Shown piece after piece: positions 1 to 6,894 of a stretch of 9,702 nucleotides of DNA; the stretch's first letter is position 1, and the number at the start of each line of letters is the position of its first letter. The notes beneath the pieces are model-generated. The model did not search any database, was not told where the DNA came from, and saw only the letters and a list, made by a program, of their open reading frames with translations. The stretch spans positions 1-9,702 of the forward strand of contig WRGM01000120.1 in the NCBI GenBank assembly GCA_009787175.1, in the 5' to 3' direction. This stretch comes from Candidatus Bathycorpusculum fermentans (GTDB lineage Archaea > Thermoproteota > Bathyarchaeia > Bathyarchaeales > Bathycorpusculaceae). A program made the translations under genes and the position numbers.

Positions 1-90
1 ACGCTAATAACGCTAATAACGCTAATAACGCTAATAACGCTAATAACGCTAATAACGCTAATAACGCTAATAACGCTAATAACGCTAATT
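1..90 (+). repeat. 9-bp tandem repeat (ACGCTAATA), about ten copies, coding for Ala-Asn-Asn
   Basis: Nine perfect head-to-tail copies of the 9-mer ACGCTAATA fill positions 1-81. A tenth copy at 82-90 differs only in its last base. The array runs off the left edge, so its true copy number is unknown. It lies in frame with the gene that follows: read from position 3 the codons are GCT AAT AAC repeated, giving Ala-Asn-Asn units. The absence of any synonymous change between copies suggests recent expansion by slippage. It most likely encodes a flexible hydrophilic linker between protein domains. A role as DNA iterons for the replication protein is conceivable but unsupported. Confidence 0.95.
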
Positions 91-1802
91 CTCAGACGTA
101 TACTCCATCATCTACACTTTCACCTTCGCTGCATTTAGAAAATAGCCATAAGGTCGTAGAGACTAAAGAGGAATGTGTGGGTAGCGATTGTGAAAATACT
201 GTTAACAGCCTTAATGCCAGTAGATGCTTTGAGATTGTGCGTTTAAAAGATTCAGTTTTCAAAGAGTATCTAACTCATTTATCTTATGTAGCTGATGGTA
301 AAATCATAAGTCCTGAAGCAGTAAATCAAGCTGTTTCACTTCTTAGTTACTACGCAAGGCACAACAAATGTTATACATTGTACAATAGAGTGGCTCCTGA
401 TCCAGATGGAAATGGTTTTTGGCTTGACATTGCAGACAAACAGAATAGAGCATATCACATAACTAAAAACGGCTGGACTATAGAAACGGATGTACCTATA
501 CTATTTAGACGTTACGCACATCAAAAACCCTTAGCGACCGCAGTTAAGGGTGGTAATCCCAAAGATCTTTTACCGTTCGTAAATGTTGGCGCAAACAAAA
601 ACAGCAAAGTAACACAACACCAGCAACTCTTGCTTTTAGTTCAAACAGCCTCCATTGTTATCCCTGAAATAGCACATCCCATAAATGCCATGTTCGGTTG
701 CCCTGGAACACACAAGTCAAGTGCACAAAGATACATCCGAGGAGTTTTTGATCCTTCAGCTGTACCTTACCTTAGCATTCCACGAGATGAAAATACCGCA
801 TTACAGATTTTAGATCACCACTATATTCCAATATTTGACAACATAGCAGAACTCCCCAGATGGTTCAGTGAAATGCTATGCAAAGCAGTCACAGGAGCAG
901 GACACGAATGCCGTGCACTATACACAGATGATGAAAGTTTTATTCGATCGTTTAAACGCTGCATCATGCTTAATGGGCTTAATTTGCCTGCACACAAAGG
1001 GGATTTGTTAAGCAGAACTATAATACACCCAACAGAACCAACAATTGAAAGACGCACAGAACAAGAATTAAACACAGAATTTACTGAAAAACTACCCAGC
1101 ATACTTGGCGGATTTCTGGATACCATAGTTAAAGCGTTAAACCTTAAAGAACACAAAAAACCACCTAAACTTTATCGTCTAGCCGATTTTTCTGAATGGG
1201 GCTATGTTTTAGCCGAAGCTTTAGGATATGAACCAGAAGACTTTAACAAAGCCATGGATGAAAACTTGGACAACCAAAACACAGCTGATATAGAAAACAA
1301 CGTAATCGCAGACGCATTTCTATCTTATCTTACAGAGGATTTAACATTTGCATCTGCAACAGAAGAAACACCAAAAATATTGACACCAGACGAGGCTTTT
1401 AGGGCTGTAACTTACAAAGCGGAAACCAAAGGCATAACTATAAAAAACAGAAAGTGGCCATCTGCACCGCATTCTTTCACACGCAAACTTAACGAGTCAA
1501 AAGCCAGCATCATAGCACACGGCTGGAACTATGAAATCATCCATAGCGGGAAAAAACGAGAGATGCACATTTGGCATATAGGCACTTTTGAACCAACAAA
1601 GACACAGGATAAGAAAACAAAATACGCCTATAAACAAATACCATCAGCGGAACCATGTCGTCAATGTGAAAATTTTGCAGTCCAATACGAAATAAAACAG
1701 GAAGAAGGCAAAAAAGAAAGATTATGTGAAACATGTTTCCAACGCCGACAACGTAGCTTACCAGATGCACACTGGGAATACAAAAAGGAGGAAAACACAT
1801 AA
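1..1802 (+). CDS. Replication protein of an integrated element, C-terminal part: AAA+/SF3-like ATPase (helicase) with zinc ribbon (5' end outside window)
   Basis: The reading frame is open from position 3 with no stop, through the Ala-Asn-Asn repeat and a Ser/Thr-rich stretch, to TAA at 1800-1802. A GTG at 177 is possible, but the gene most likely begins left of the window. Numbering from GTG 177, a region near residues 78-128 (ending in a PILFRRYAHQ-type motif and a GG) resembles the segment preceding the ATPase in phage and plasmid primase-helicases. The ATPase core follows: Walker A GCPGTHKS at 174-181 (Lys180), Walker B-like IFDN at 209-212, LYTDD at 238-242, sensor-1 Asn256 in CIMLNG, and a candidate arginine finger Arg270 in DLLSR. 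Cys494, Cys497, Cys517 and Cys520 form a CxxC...CxxC zinc ribbon near the C-terminus. The family is known from phages and mobile elements, often fused to a primase-polymerase domain; such a domain upstream is inference. It starts an apparent three-gene operon with the small protein and the integrase. Third codon positions drift from G/T to A/C along the gene. Confidence 0.8.
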   Translation, partial: ANNANNANNANNANNANNANNANNANNANSQTYTPSSTLSPSLHLENSHKVVETKEECVGSDCENTVNSLNASRCFEIVRLKDSVFKEYLTHLSYVADGKIISPEAVNQAVSLLSYYARHNKCYTLYNRVAPDPDGNGFWLDIADKQNRAYHITKNGWTIETDVPILFRRYAHQKPLATAVKGGNPKDLLPFVNVGANKNSKVTQHQQLLLLVQTASIVIPEIAHPINAMFGCPGTHKSSAQRYIRGVFDPSAVPYLSIPRDENTALQILDHHYIPIFDNIAELPRWFSEMLCKAVTGAGHECRALYTDDESFIRSFKRCIMLNGLNLPAHKGDLLSRTIIHPTEPTIERRTEQELNTEFTEKLPSILGGFLDTIVKALNLKEHKKPPKLYRLADFSEWGYVLAEALGYEPEDFNKAMDENLDNQNTADIENNVIADAFLSYLTEDLTFASATEETPKILTPDEAFRAVTYKAETKGITIKNRKWPSAPHSFTRKLNESKASIIAHGWNYEIIHSGKKREMHIWHIGTFEPTKTQDKKTKYAYKQIPSAEPCRQCENFAVQYEIKQEEGKKERLCETCFQRRQRSLPDAHWEYKKEENT

Positions 1803-2176
1803 TGTCAGCTTACATGACCGTTACTTCTACTGATGTTTTCAAAGATGTCATCTTTGTGCGCTATCAAGACCACGTAGTGTTTAACAGAGCAGACCCTTTA
1901 ATGATGTATCCGCAAGTAAGAGAGGCTGTGGGATGGCTGGTCTATGAATGCGAACACTATGTAACGTTAAAGTATGACATGGATGCTGATCCACCAAAAT
2001 TAAAATGTGAAACACAAAAAGCATCAGGTCTTGTTGTACTGAAATCAAATATTTTAGAAATGAAAAAATTGTGTGTTTCGGAATGTCCTTTAAATTCACA
2101 AGTAACCATTCATAATATAGAGTATGCGCTTCAAGATAAAGAAGTGAAAAACTCACAAAACAAAAAACAAGCATAG
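1802..2176 (+). CDS. Small conserved-looking protein of unknown function, element cargo
   Basis: A 124-residue protein whose ATG shares one base with the upstream stop (TAATG). A strong AGGAGG lies at 1786-1791, 10 bases before the ATG, so translation is probably coupled to the replication gene. I do not recognise a named family. There is no signal peptide, membrane segment or zinc motif. The segment at residues 19-52 (VRYQDHVVFNRAD ... VREAVGWLVYE) and the later SGLVVLKSNILEM stretch look like a compact mixed alpha/beta domain, and I have an impression of similar short proteins in archaeal mobile elements, which I cannot verify. The tail is Lys/Asn/Gln-rich (KEVKNSQNKKQA). Its position between the helicase and integrase genes suggests a role in replication, regulation or excision of the element; that is inference only. 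Confidence 0.75.
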   Translation: MSAYMTVTSTDVFKDVIFVRYQDHVVFNRADPLMMYPQVREAVGWLVYECEHYVTLKYDMDADPPKLKCETQKASGLVVLKSNILEMKKLCVSECPLNSQVTIHNIEYALQDKEVKNSQNKKQA

Positions 2177-2191
2177 GAAGAGGAAAATCAG

Positions 2192-3610
2192 ATGATACAA
2201 CCACGACTCTTAGCAAAGCCAATAACTTTAGACCACCACTTAACCATTACAGACCTACAAAAGCTACAATTACCCATAAAAATACAGGACAACACAGTAT
2301 TTTTTGAAAAAACGCCAAAAGGATACAAACTACACCACCCCGTCACAGTACAACTTGACAAAATACTTGCAACCAAAGAAACAGGCTTAATCAACTACAT
2401 CATAGCAGCGTTTCTAAGCAACCAACCTAAAACTTTGCCTTTCATATTTGACAACCAAACAGTCATAAAATTAGCACGCCATCTCTTACGCAACTATTCA
2501 CGATCACATGAAAGCTGCATAGTCTACATTGCACAAGTGAAAAAATATGCCGAATGGTGGGGACACAGCCCAGACGAAATCATAACAGACATAAAACCAA
2601 CAGAAGACAACGAGCCAAAACCACAACAACTAAAAAACCATACGGAAAGCCTGAAAACGTATCTAGCAGATCTTCAAGACCGCGGACTAAAATCTGGAAC
2701 AGTAAACAATTACATTAAAGCCGTCAAAACCTTCTACCGTGTTAACGATGTGAAAATTGAAATAAAAGCACCTCGGGGTAAACAAGTAGTCTACAAAGAC
2801 AGAGCACCAAAACCAGAAGAATTAGCTAAACTCTTAGACATTGCTGATCTACGACAGAAAGTAATAGTTACCATGTTAGCTCATGGAGGCTACCGTGAAG
2901 GAACTTTAGCTAAACTTCAATATAGGCATGTAAAACATGATTTAGAAGCAGGTATAACTCCAGTGCATATCCATGTAGAAGCTGATATTACTAAAGGAAA
3001 ATACCATGACTATGACACCTTCATAGGCACAGAAGCAATCAACTATCTAAAAAAATATTTAGACCAAAGACGAATAGGCACCAGATACACCAAACCAGAA
3101 ATTATCACAGACACCTCACCACTTATACGAGATGAAGGCAAAGCAGAACCAAAAGACATAGAGTCTAAACAGATTCGAACAATTGTTCACAGCCTATATG
3201 TGAAAGCAGGAATAGCAACAAAATCTTTAGGACGCTTTTACGATTTACGAACACATAGCATACGGAAATACTTCAAAACACAAATGATCGCCGCTGGAGT
3301 TCAAGCAGACTATGTTGACTACTTCATGGGGCACACTATTGATACGTATCATGACATTCAAAACGTAGGCATTGATAAACTAAGAAATGTTTATGCTGCT
3401 GCAGGTTTAGCAATACAGACAAAAACTAAAGTTAGCCAACTGGAAATTCTAAAAGAAATGGCACGATCCTTAGGTTTAAACCCGGAACAGGCACTGTCAC
3501 GTGAATTTCTAATGCAAGGTGCTATAACAGAAAAAACAGATGCTGAAGAGCTTCAACTTGGCTTTCTAAGAAATCAGATAAGGCAACTTCTCAAAAAAGA
3601 AATACAGTAA
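2192..3610 (+). CDS. Tyrosine recombinase (archaeal integrase) of the element
   Basis: This 472-residue protein should catalyse site-specific integration and excision of the element at the neighbouring tRNA gene. The ATG at 2192 follows GGAAGAGG (2176-2183) at about 8 bases and begins 15 bases after the previous gene. Residues ~1-90 are an extra N-terminal region, ~90-190 the SAM-like core-binding domain, and ~205-405 the catalytic domain. The expected catalytic set is complete: Arg235 in GGYREGTLAKL, a beta-hairpin Lys268 or Lys270, His355 and Arg358 in HSIR, His381 in FMGHT, and nucleophile Tyr386 in TYHDI. A helical tail (~410-472) follows. The gene is intact, not split as in SSV-type viral integrases. 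A chromosomal XerA-type resolvase would be shorter and not beside a replication helicase, so an element integrase is preferred. Codons are A/C-ending almost throughout. Confidence 0.92.
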   Translation: MIQPRLLAKPITLDHHLTITDLQKLQLPIKIQDNTVFFEKTPKGYKLHHPVTVQLDKILATKETGLINYIIAAFLSNQPKTLPFIFDNQTVIKLARHLLRNYSRSHESCIVYIAQVKKYAEWWGHSPDEIITDIKPTEDNEPKPQQLKNHTESLKTYLADLQDRGLKSGTVNNYIKAVKTFYRVNDVKIEIKAPRGKQVVYKDRAPKPEELAKLLDIADLRQKVIVTMLAHGGYREGTLAKLQYRHVKHDLEAGITPVHIHVEADITKGKYHDYDTFIGTEAINYLKKYLDQRRIGTRYTKPEIITDTSPLIRDEGKAEPKDIESKQIRTIVHSLYVKAGIATKSLGRFYDLRTHSIRKYFKTQMIAAGVQADYVDYFMGHTIDTYHDIQNVGIDKLRNVYAAAGLAIQTKTKVSQLEILKEMARSLGLNPEQALSREFLMQGAITEKTDAEELQLGFLRNQIRQLLKKEIQ

Positions 3611-3624
3611 AAAAACAGCTGTAC

Positions 3625-3660
3625 AGATGCGGGTCGTGAGGGATTTGAACCCTCGACTTC
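3625..3660. other. Predicted attachment site (att) at the 3' end of the tRNA-Arg gene; right boundary of the integrated element
   Basis: The integrase gene ends at 3610 and the tRNA 3' end (discriminator base) lies at 3630, with the tRNA pointing toward the element. Tyrosine integrases of this kind typically recombine within the T-arm/acceptor 3' portion of a tRNA gene, leaving the gene intact at one end and a 3' fragment at the other. The sharp switch of plus-strand composition from A/C-rich to G/T-rich coincides with this junction. The exact crossover core cannot be fixed because the second copy lies outside the window. Confidence 0.55.
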
Positions 3661-3704
3661 CAGCTTAGAAGGCTGGCGCTCTATCCGTGCTGAGCTAACA
3701 ACCC
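3630..3704 (-). tRNA. tRNA-Arg (anticodon TCT)
   Basis: The minus strand folds into a complete 75-nt cloverleaf. The acceptor stem GGGTTGT pairs with ACGACCC (one G-U). The D stem is GCTC/GAGC with GG in the loop. The anticodon stem CCAGC/GCTGG carries the 7-base loop CTTCTAA, so the anticodon is TCT (reads AGA, Arg). The variable loop is AAGTC, and the T stem GAGGG/CCCTC carries the canonical loop TTCAAAT. The discriminator is G. The following bases are CAT, so CCA is not encoded and must be added by the nucleotidyltransferase. There is no intron in the anticodon loop. The gene is intact and is the probable integration target of the element to its left. Confidence 0.96.
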
Positions 3705-3744
3705 ATGTTTGAGATAGAGATTGTCTTTCATGTTTTAAGCCTTA

Positions 3745-3752
3745 CTATAAAA
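3745..3752 (-). promoter_or_regulatory. TATA-like box upstream of tRNA-Arg
   Basis: On the minus strand the sequence TTTTATAG lies about 41 bases upstream of the mature tRNA 5' end. An archaeal TATA box there would place the transcription start near 3722, giving a leader of about 18 bases to be removed by RNase P. This is a match by eye to the archaeal TATA consensus; no BRE was confirmed. Confidence 0.4.
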
Positions 3753-3805
3753 GTTTGTTAAGATATAGCGGTTTTATAGTAATTGCTTGTTGTTATGTTT
3801 TTGTG

Positions 3806-3813
3806 TTTTTTAT
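3806..3813 (+). promoter_or_regulatory. TATA-like box upstream of the PP-loop tRNA thiolase gene
   Basis: TTTTTATA lies on the plus strand in an otherwise T/G-rich leader. With the usual archaeal spacing of about 25 bases, transcription would begin near 3836-3840, just before the ATG codons at 3838, 3841 and 3853. The mRNA would thus be leaderless or almost so, which fits the lack of a Shine-Dalgarno sequence. A second TATA-like site, TTTTATAGT at 3772-3780, is an alternative. Confidence 0.35.
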
Positions 3814-3852
3814 AGGTATGTTATTATTTTTCGTTTTATGATGTGTACTTTT

Positions 3853-4860
3853 ATGTCTCGTGTTAAGGCTATTTCATTATTTTCAGGTGGTTTAGATAGT
3901 ATTCTTGCTACGCGGCTTATTTCGGATCAAGGTATTGATGTGGTAGCGTTTAATGTAAAGACTCTTTTTGGCGCATCTAAAACGGGTAGCGCAAGTGATG
4001 TAGAATTGGGTATAGAGCAATTGGGTGTTCCTTTAAAAGTTGTATCTGTCGACAAAGAGTATATTCGCATGCTTAGACGGCCAAAGTTTGGTTATGGTAA
4101 GAATTTTAATCCTTGTATAGATTGTAAAATTTTTATTCTTCGGCAGGCGAAAAAGTTTGCTAGGGAAATTGGGGCAGATTTTTTGTTTACGGGGGAGGTT
4201 TTGGGGGAACGCCCTATGTCTCAGCATGGTCCTGCTCTTAGGATTATTGAAACGGAGGCGGGTTTGAAGGGTAAGCTGTTGCGTCCTCTTTCGGCAAAGC
4301 TGTTGCCTGAGACTTTGGCTGAGCGGCGTGGTCTTGTTGATAGGAGTAAGCTTTTGGCGATTTCTGGTCGTTCTCGTAAACCTCAGTTGCAGTTGGCTAA
4401 AGAGTTTGGTATCACTGTTTTTCCGTCTCCTGCGGGTGGTTGTTTGTTGACTTGTGAGGAGTATGCTAAAAAGCTGTGTGACCTGTTCACATTTAAGACG
4501 CGAGTGTCTGTTGCGGATGTTGCCTTGTTGCGGTTAGGTCGGCATTTTAGGGTGGGGGGGAACAAGTTTGTTGTTGGGCGTAATGAGGGGGAGAATAAAG
4601 AGTTGTTAGGGGTTAGGGGGGTGCATGATTTTTGTTTTGAGTTACCTGATTTTGTTGGTCCTGTTACTATTTTGCAGGGGGTAAAGTCTAAGGCGGCTAT
4701 TTATGTGGCGGCGCGGTTGACTGCATTTTATTCTGATGCTGCTAAAACTGGAAAAGTTAGAGTTAACTATGGTAAGGGTGTCATGGATAGATCAGTAATT
4801 GTTGAGAGGCCTAGTCGTGAGGAGGTGGAGGCTTTGCGTGTGGGACAAAAAAGTCAGTAG
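3853..4860 (+). CDS. PP-loop ATPase, tRNA thiolation enzyme (ThiI/MnmA-like sulfurtransferase with C-terminal extension)
   Basis: The 335-residue protein is a predicted cytoplasmic enzyme that adenylates a tRNA uridine and replaces its oxygen with sulfur. The PP-loop SGGLDS is at residues 11-16. A FGYGKNFNPCIDC segment carries Cys88 and Cys91 (CxxC), GEVLGERPMSQ lies at 114-124, SGRSRK at 171-176, and PSPAGGCLLT at 191-200 carries Cys197. Cys pairs of this kind bind an Fe-S cluster or carry persulfide in thiolases. Residues ~215-335 look like the accessory (NFACT-R/DUF814-like) RNA-binding domain found at the C-terminus in this group. The modified position is not deducible. The frame extends back to TTG 3787, but that adds a hydrophobic, Cys/Phe-rich stretch unlike the family; ATG 3853 gives the expected MSRVKAISLFSGG start, with ATGs at 3838 and 3841 as alternatives. 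The gene converges with the peptidase gene and keeps G/T-ending codons to its end. Confidence 0.85.
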   Translation: MSRVKAISLFSGGLDSILATRLISDQGIDVVAFNVKTLFGASKTGSASDVELGIEQLGVPLKVVSVDKEYIRMLRRPKFGYGKNFNPCIDCKIFILRQAKKFAREIGADFLFTGEVLGERPMSQHGPALRIIETEAGLKGKLLRPLSAKLLPETLAERRGLVDRSKLLAISGRSRKPQLQLAKEFGITVFPSPAGGCLLTCEEYAKKLCDLFTFKTRVSVADVALLRLGRHFRVGGNKFVVGRNEGENKELLGVRGVHDFCFELPDFVGPVTILQGVKSKAAIYVAARLTAFYSDAAKTGKVRVNYGKGVMDRSVIVERPSREEVEALRVGQKSQ

Positions 4861-4937
4861 TTTGATAACTGCTGTGAGGGTGAGCACAGGGAAAGTTTTG
4901 TAAGTTAGTAGTAGAGCGGCGATTGCTGCTGTTGTTG

Positions 4938-6755
4938 TTAGATTGTTTTTTCTAGTGTTTTTGTGAGGTTTTCAAAGGTTTTTAGTCCGTTGTTCCAAAA
5001 GTTTGGTGTTTTGGGGTTTAGCTGTAGTATTTGGGCTAGGGCTATGGGGGATATGCTGCTGCCTGCGGATAGGGCTTTTTTTAGTTTTGGTGCGAATTGT
5101 TTTCCTTCTGTTAGGTATTGTTGGTATAGTGTGTATACGAACATTTGGGCGTAGACGTAGGGGTAATTGTAGAAGCGATAGTTTGCTATGTAATAGTGTG
5201 GTTTCATGGTCCACTCGGCGTTCATTTCGGGTAGCCATTGGACGGCTTTGCCAAATATGCGGTTTCGTGCTGTGATCCAATGTTTGCATATTGTGTGGTA
5301 GTCTAAGAATTCGTCTTGTTCTATTGATATATATAGTGCTTGTTCGAACCAGACGCGTGCGGTTACTTGGAAGGCTGCTAGGCCGGCTTCGTCTAGAATT
5401 AGGCATAATACGGCTCTTCGTTCAGCGTCTGCTTTAGCTTCTGCTAAAAGTAAATCAGATAGGAGTAGTTCGCCAAATATGGAGGCGGTTTCCGCTACTA
5501 TGGAGGGCACGTTAGTGTTTAGGGGTGTTTGGCTGCGGGACATATACCAGTCATGTGTAGCATGACCTAACTCATGGGCTAATGTGAAAACGTCGCTTAG
5601 GGTGCCGTTGTAGCTTTGTAGAATGTAGGCGGATTTGCCATTGTAGTGGCTTGCGCAGAAGGCTCCGTTTTTTTTTCCAAAGCGTGGAGCGGCATCTATA
5701 TGGCGCTTTGTAAACATTTCCTTAACGCTTTCTGCATAATCAGGATCGAAGCGGGCATAGGCGCGTATTATAAGGTTTTGAGCTTGTTCAAATGTATATG
5801 TAATATCTGATGTGCCCGGCAGTGGTGCGGTGAGGTCATAGTTAGCTAAAATGGGCAAATTCATAAGCTGTGCCTTAAGTTTGAGATATCGCCGATAACT
5901 TTTTGCCCCCTTTTCAATACTTGAGAGCAGGTTGTCAATTATTTCCTGCTCTATATCATTATTAATAAGACTATCATTCATAGGTGTCCTATGTTTTCTG
6001 CGTTTTGACACGGCTACCCAATCATTGCATATGTTACGGAGGGCTGTAGAAAAGATTTCACCGTCTTTACCTAGCACACTATATATTGCCTGATTTGCAG
6101 CTTTCCGTGTTGCACGGTCAGGATGATGTAGCAGACCAACGGCTTCACCATAGCTATAGCTTTTTTGTTTACCCATAACCGCAATGTCAAAAACACGGGT
6201 GTTTAACCATTTACTCTGCAGCTCTTCCCAAGCGTTAACACCAAACTGGTCTTTTTCAATAATTAACTGCTCCTCAACCTCTGAGAGATTATGCTCAATA
6301 TGCCTATAAACACGCTCTAGCAAATGCTTATAATTAGCTAAAAGGGGATCATCTATAAAATATGGCTTATTTTTCAATAACAAGCTCAATTCTAAATGAT
6401 AGAAGGCAAGCTGTATGTCAAGCTTTGCAGAGAGCTTATCAACACGATCATTTAACGCCTGAGCCTCAGGCAAGGTCATATTAGCAGCAAATGTTAAGCT
6501 GGAAAAGAGACCAACATCACTAATTTTTCTACTAAAAGCCTCAACTTCCCGCAGACACTCAAACACACCCTTAGGAGATAGCTCGGCAATTTTTCCACGA
6601 TACTTCCCCTCAAACCCAGCTGCCATATCAACAGCCTCTGCTATAGACTGATTAATTTTAGGATCATCAATACCCGTGAAAAGTTCAGATAAATCCCACG
6701 TTACCAACCGCTCCTGCGGCTGCTGCTGTTGCTCTGCCTTTGTCATATTTAACAT
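4938..6755 (-). CDS. pepF: Oligoendopeptidase F family metallopeptidase (M3B)
   Basis: This zinc metallopeptidase of about 605 residues, the usual PepF length, is expected to cleave short oligopeptides in the cytoplasm. The zinc motif HELGH lies at residues 385-389 (numbered from GTG 6758), with His385 and His389 as ligands and Glu386 as the catalytic base. The third ligand is Glu413 in IVAETASIFGE. The preceding YNGTLSDVFTLA and following HDWYMSRSQ are typical of the family, as is the helical N-terminal half (~1-200). The C-terminal YRFYNYPYVYAQMF (528-541) fits the substrate-binding tyrosine region. There is no signal peptide. A short Gln-rich patch (AEQQQQPQE) sits near the start. GTG 6758 and ATG 6755 are adjacent and ATG 6746 is also in frame; none has a Shine-Dalgarno sequence, so the start is uncertain by four codons. 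The gene diverges from rpoH and converges with the thiolase gene. Confidence 0.93.
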   Translation of the reverse strand: MLNMTKAEQQQQPQERLVTWDLSELFTGIDDPKINQSIAEAVDMAAGFEGKYRGKIAELSPKGVFECLREVEAFSRKISDVGLFSSLTFAANMTLPEAQALNDRVDKLSAKLDIQLAFYHLELSLLLKNKPYFIDDPLLANYKHLLERVYRHIEHNLSEVEEQLIIEKDQFGVNAWEELQSKWLNTRVFDIAVMGKQKSYSYGEAVGLLHHPDRATRKAANQAIYSVLGKDGEIFSTALRNICNDWVAVSKRRKHRTPMNDSLINNDIEQEIIDNLLSSIEKGAKSYRRYLKLKAQLMNLPILANYDLTAPLPGTSDITYTFEQAQNLIIRAYARFDPDYAESVKEMFTKRHIDAAPRFGKKNGAFCASHYNGKSAYILQSYNGTLSDVFTLAHELGHATHDWYMSRSQTPLNTNVPSIVAETASIFGELLLSDLLLAEAKADAERRAVLCLILDEAGLAAFQVTARVWFEQALYISIEQDEFLDYHTICKHWITARNRIFGKAVQWLPEMNAEWTMKPHYYIANYRFYNYPYVYAQMFVYTLYQQYLTEGKQFAPKLKKALSAGSSISPIALAQILQLNPKTPNFWNNGLKTFENLTKTLEKTI

Positions 6756-6758
6756 CAC

Positions 6759-6894
6759 ATAGAAATAGGGGGAGACGGGTTTAACTGTTTGCTATTTGTT
6801 TACATTTTTTAGTCATTCATTACTATTTTGACCATAAAGTTTAAGGGCGAAATGTTTGTTTAAAGTCCAAGTATTCTAACTTGAGGTTTATGGC
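6759..6894. promoter_or_regulatory. Divergent promoter region between pepF and rpoH
   Basis: These 136 bases separate two divergent genes and must hold both promoters. A near-TATA sequence, ACCATAAAGTTTAA (6831-6844), could serve rpoH, placing a start near 6865. For pepF no convincing box stands out on the minus strand, only A/T-rich runs around 6795-6825. No operator-like palindrome was found. Confidence 0.4.
6883..6887 (+). promoter_or_regulatory. Ribosome binding site deciding the TTG start of rpoH
   Basis: GAGGT lies 7 bases before TTG 6895 and matches the archaeal anti-Shine-Dalgarno sequence. The nearby ATG at 6890 is out of frame and meets TGA after two codons. No other in-frame start precedes the conserved protein. 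The site therefore supports initiation at TTG. Confidence 0.6.

Noticed and set aside
1..90. Possible CRISPR-like array
   Set aside because: The period is only 9 bases with no spacers, and the repeat is an exact in-frame coding microsatellite.
177..179. GTG as the true start of the replication protein
   Set aside because: The frame stays open through the repeat to the left edge, and no convincing ribosome binding site precedes the GTG at a normal distance. A start further left is more likely.
2192..3610. Chromosomal XerA-type dimer resolvase, or a split SSV-type integrase
   Set aside because: The protein is longer than XerA, lies beside a replication ATPase and a tRNA 3' end, and all catalytic residues are in one uninterrupted frame.
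3787..3852. Upstream TTG start for the tRNA thiolase gene
   Set aside because: It would add 22 hydrophobic Cys/Phe/Met-rich residues before the conserved N-terminus of a cytoplasmic enzyme, and the stretch contains the likely TATA box.
4972..5406. Minus-strand 144-codon frame overlapping the peptidase gene
   Set aside because: It overlaps the peptidase C-terminal region in another frame and has an Arg/Thr/Pro-rich low-complexity product. The peptidase frame is clearly the coding one.
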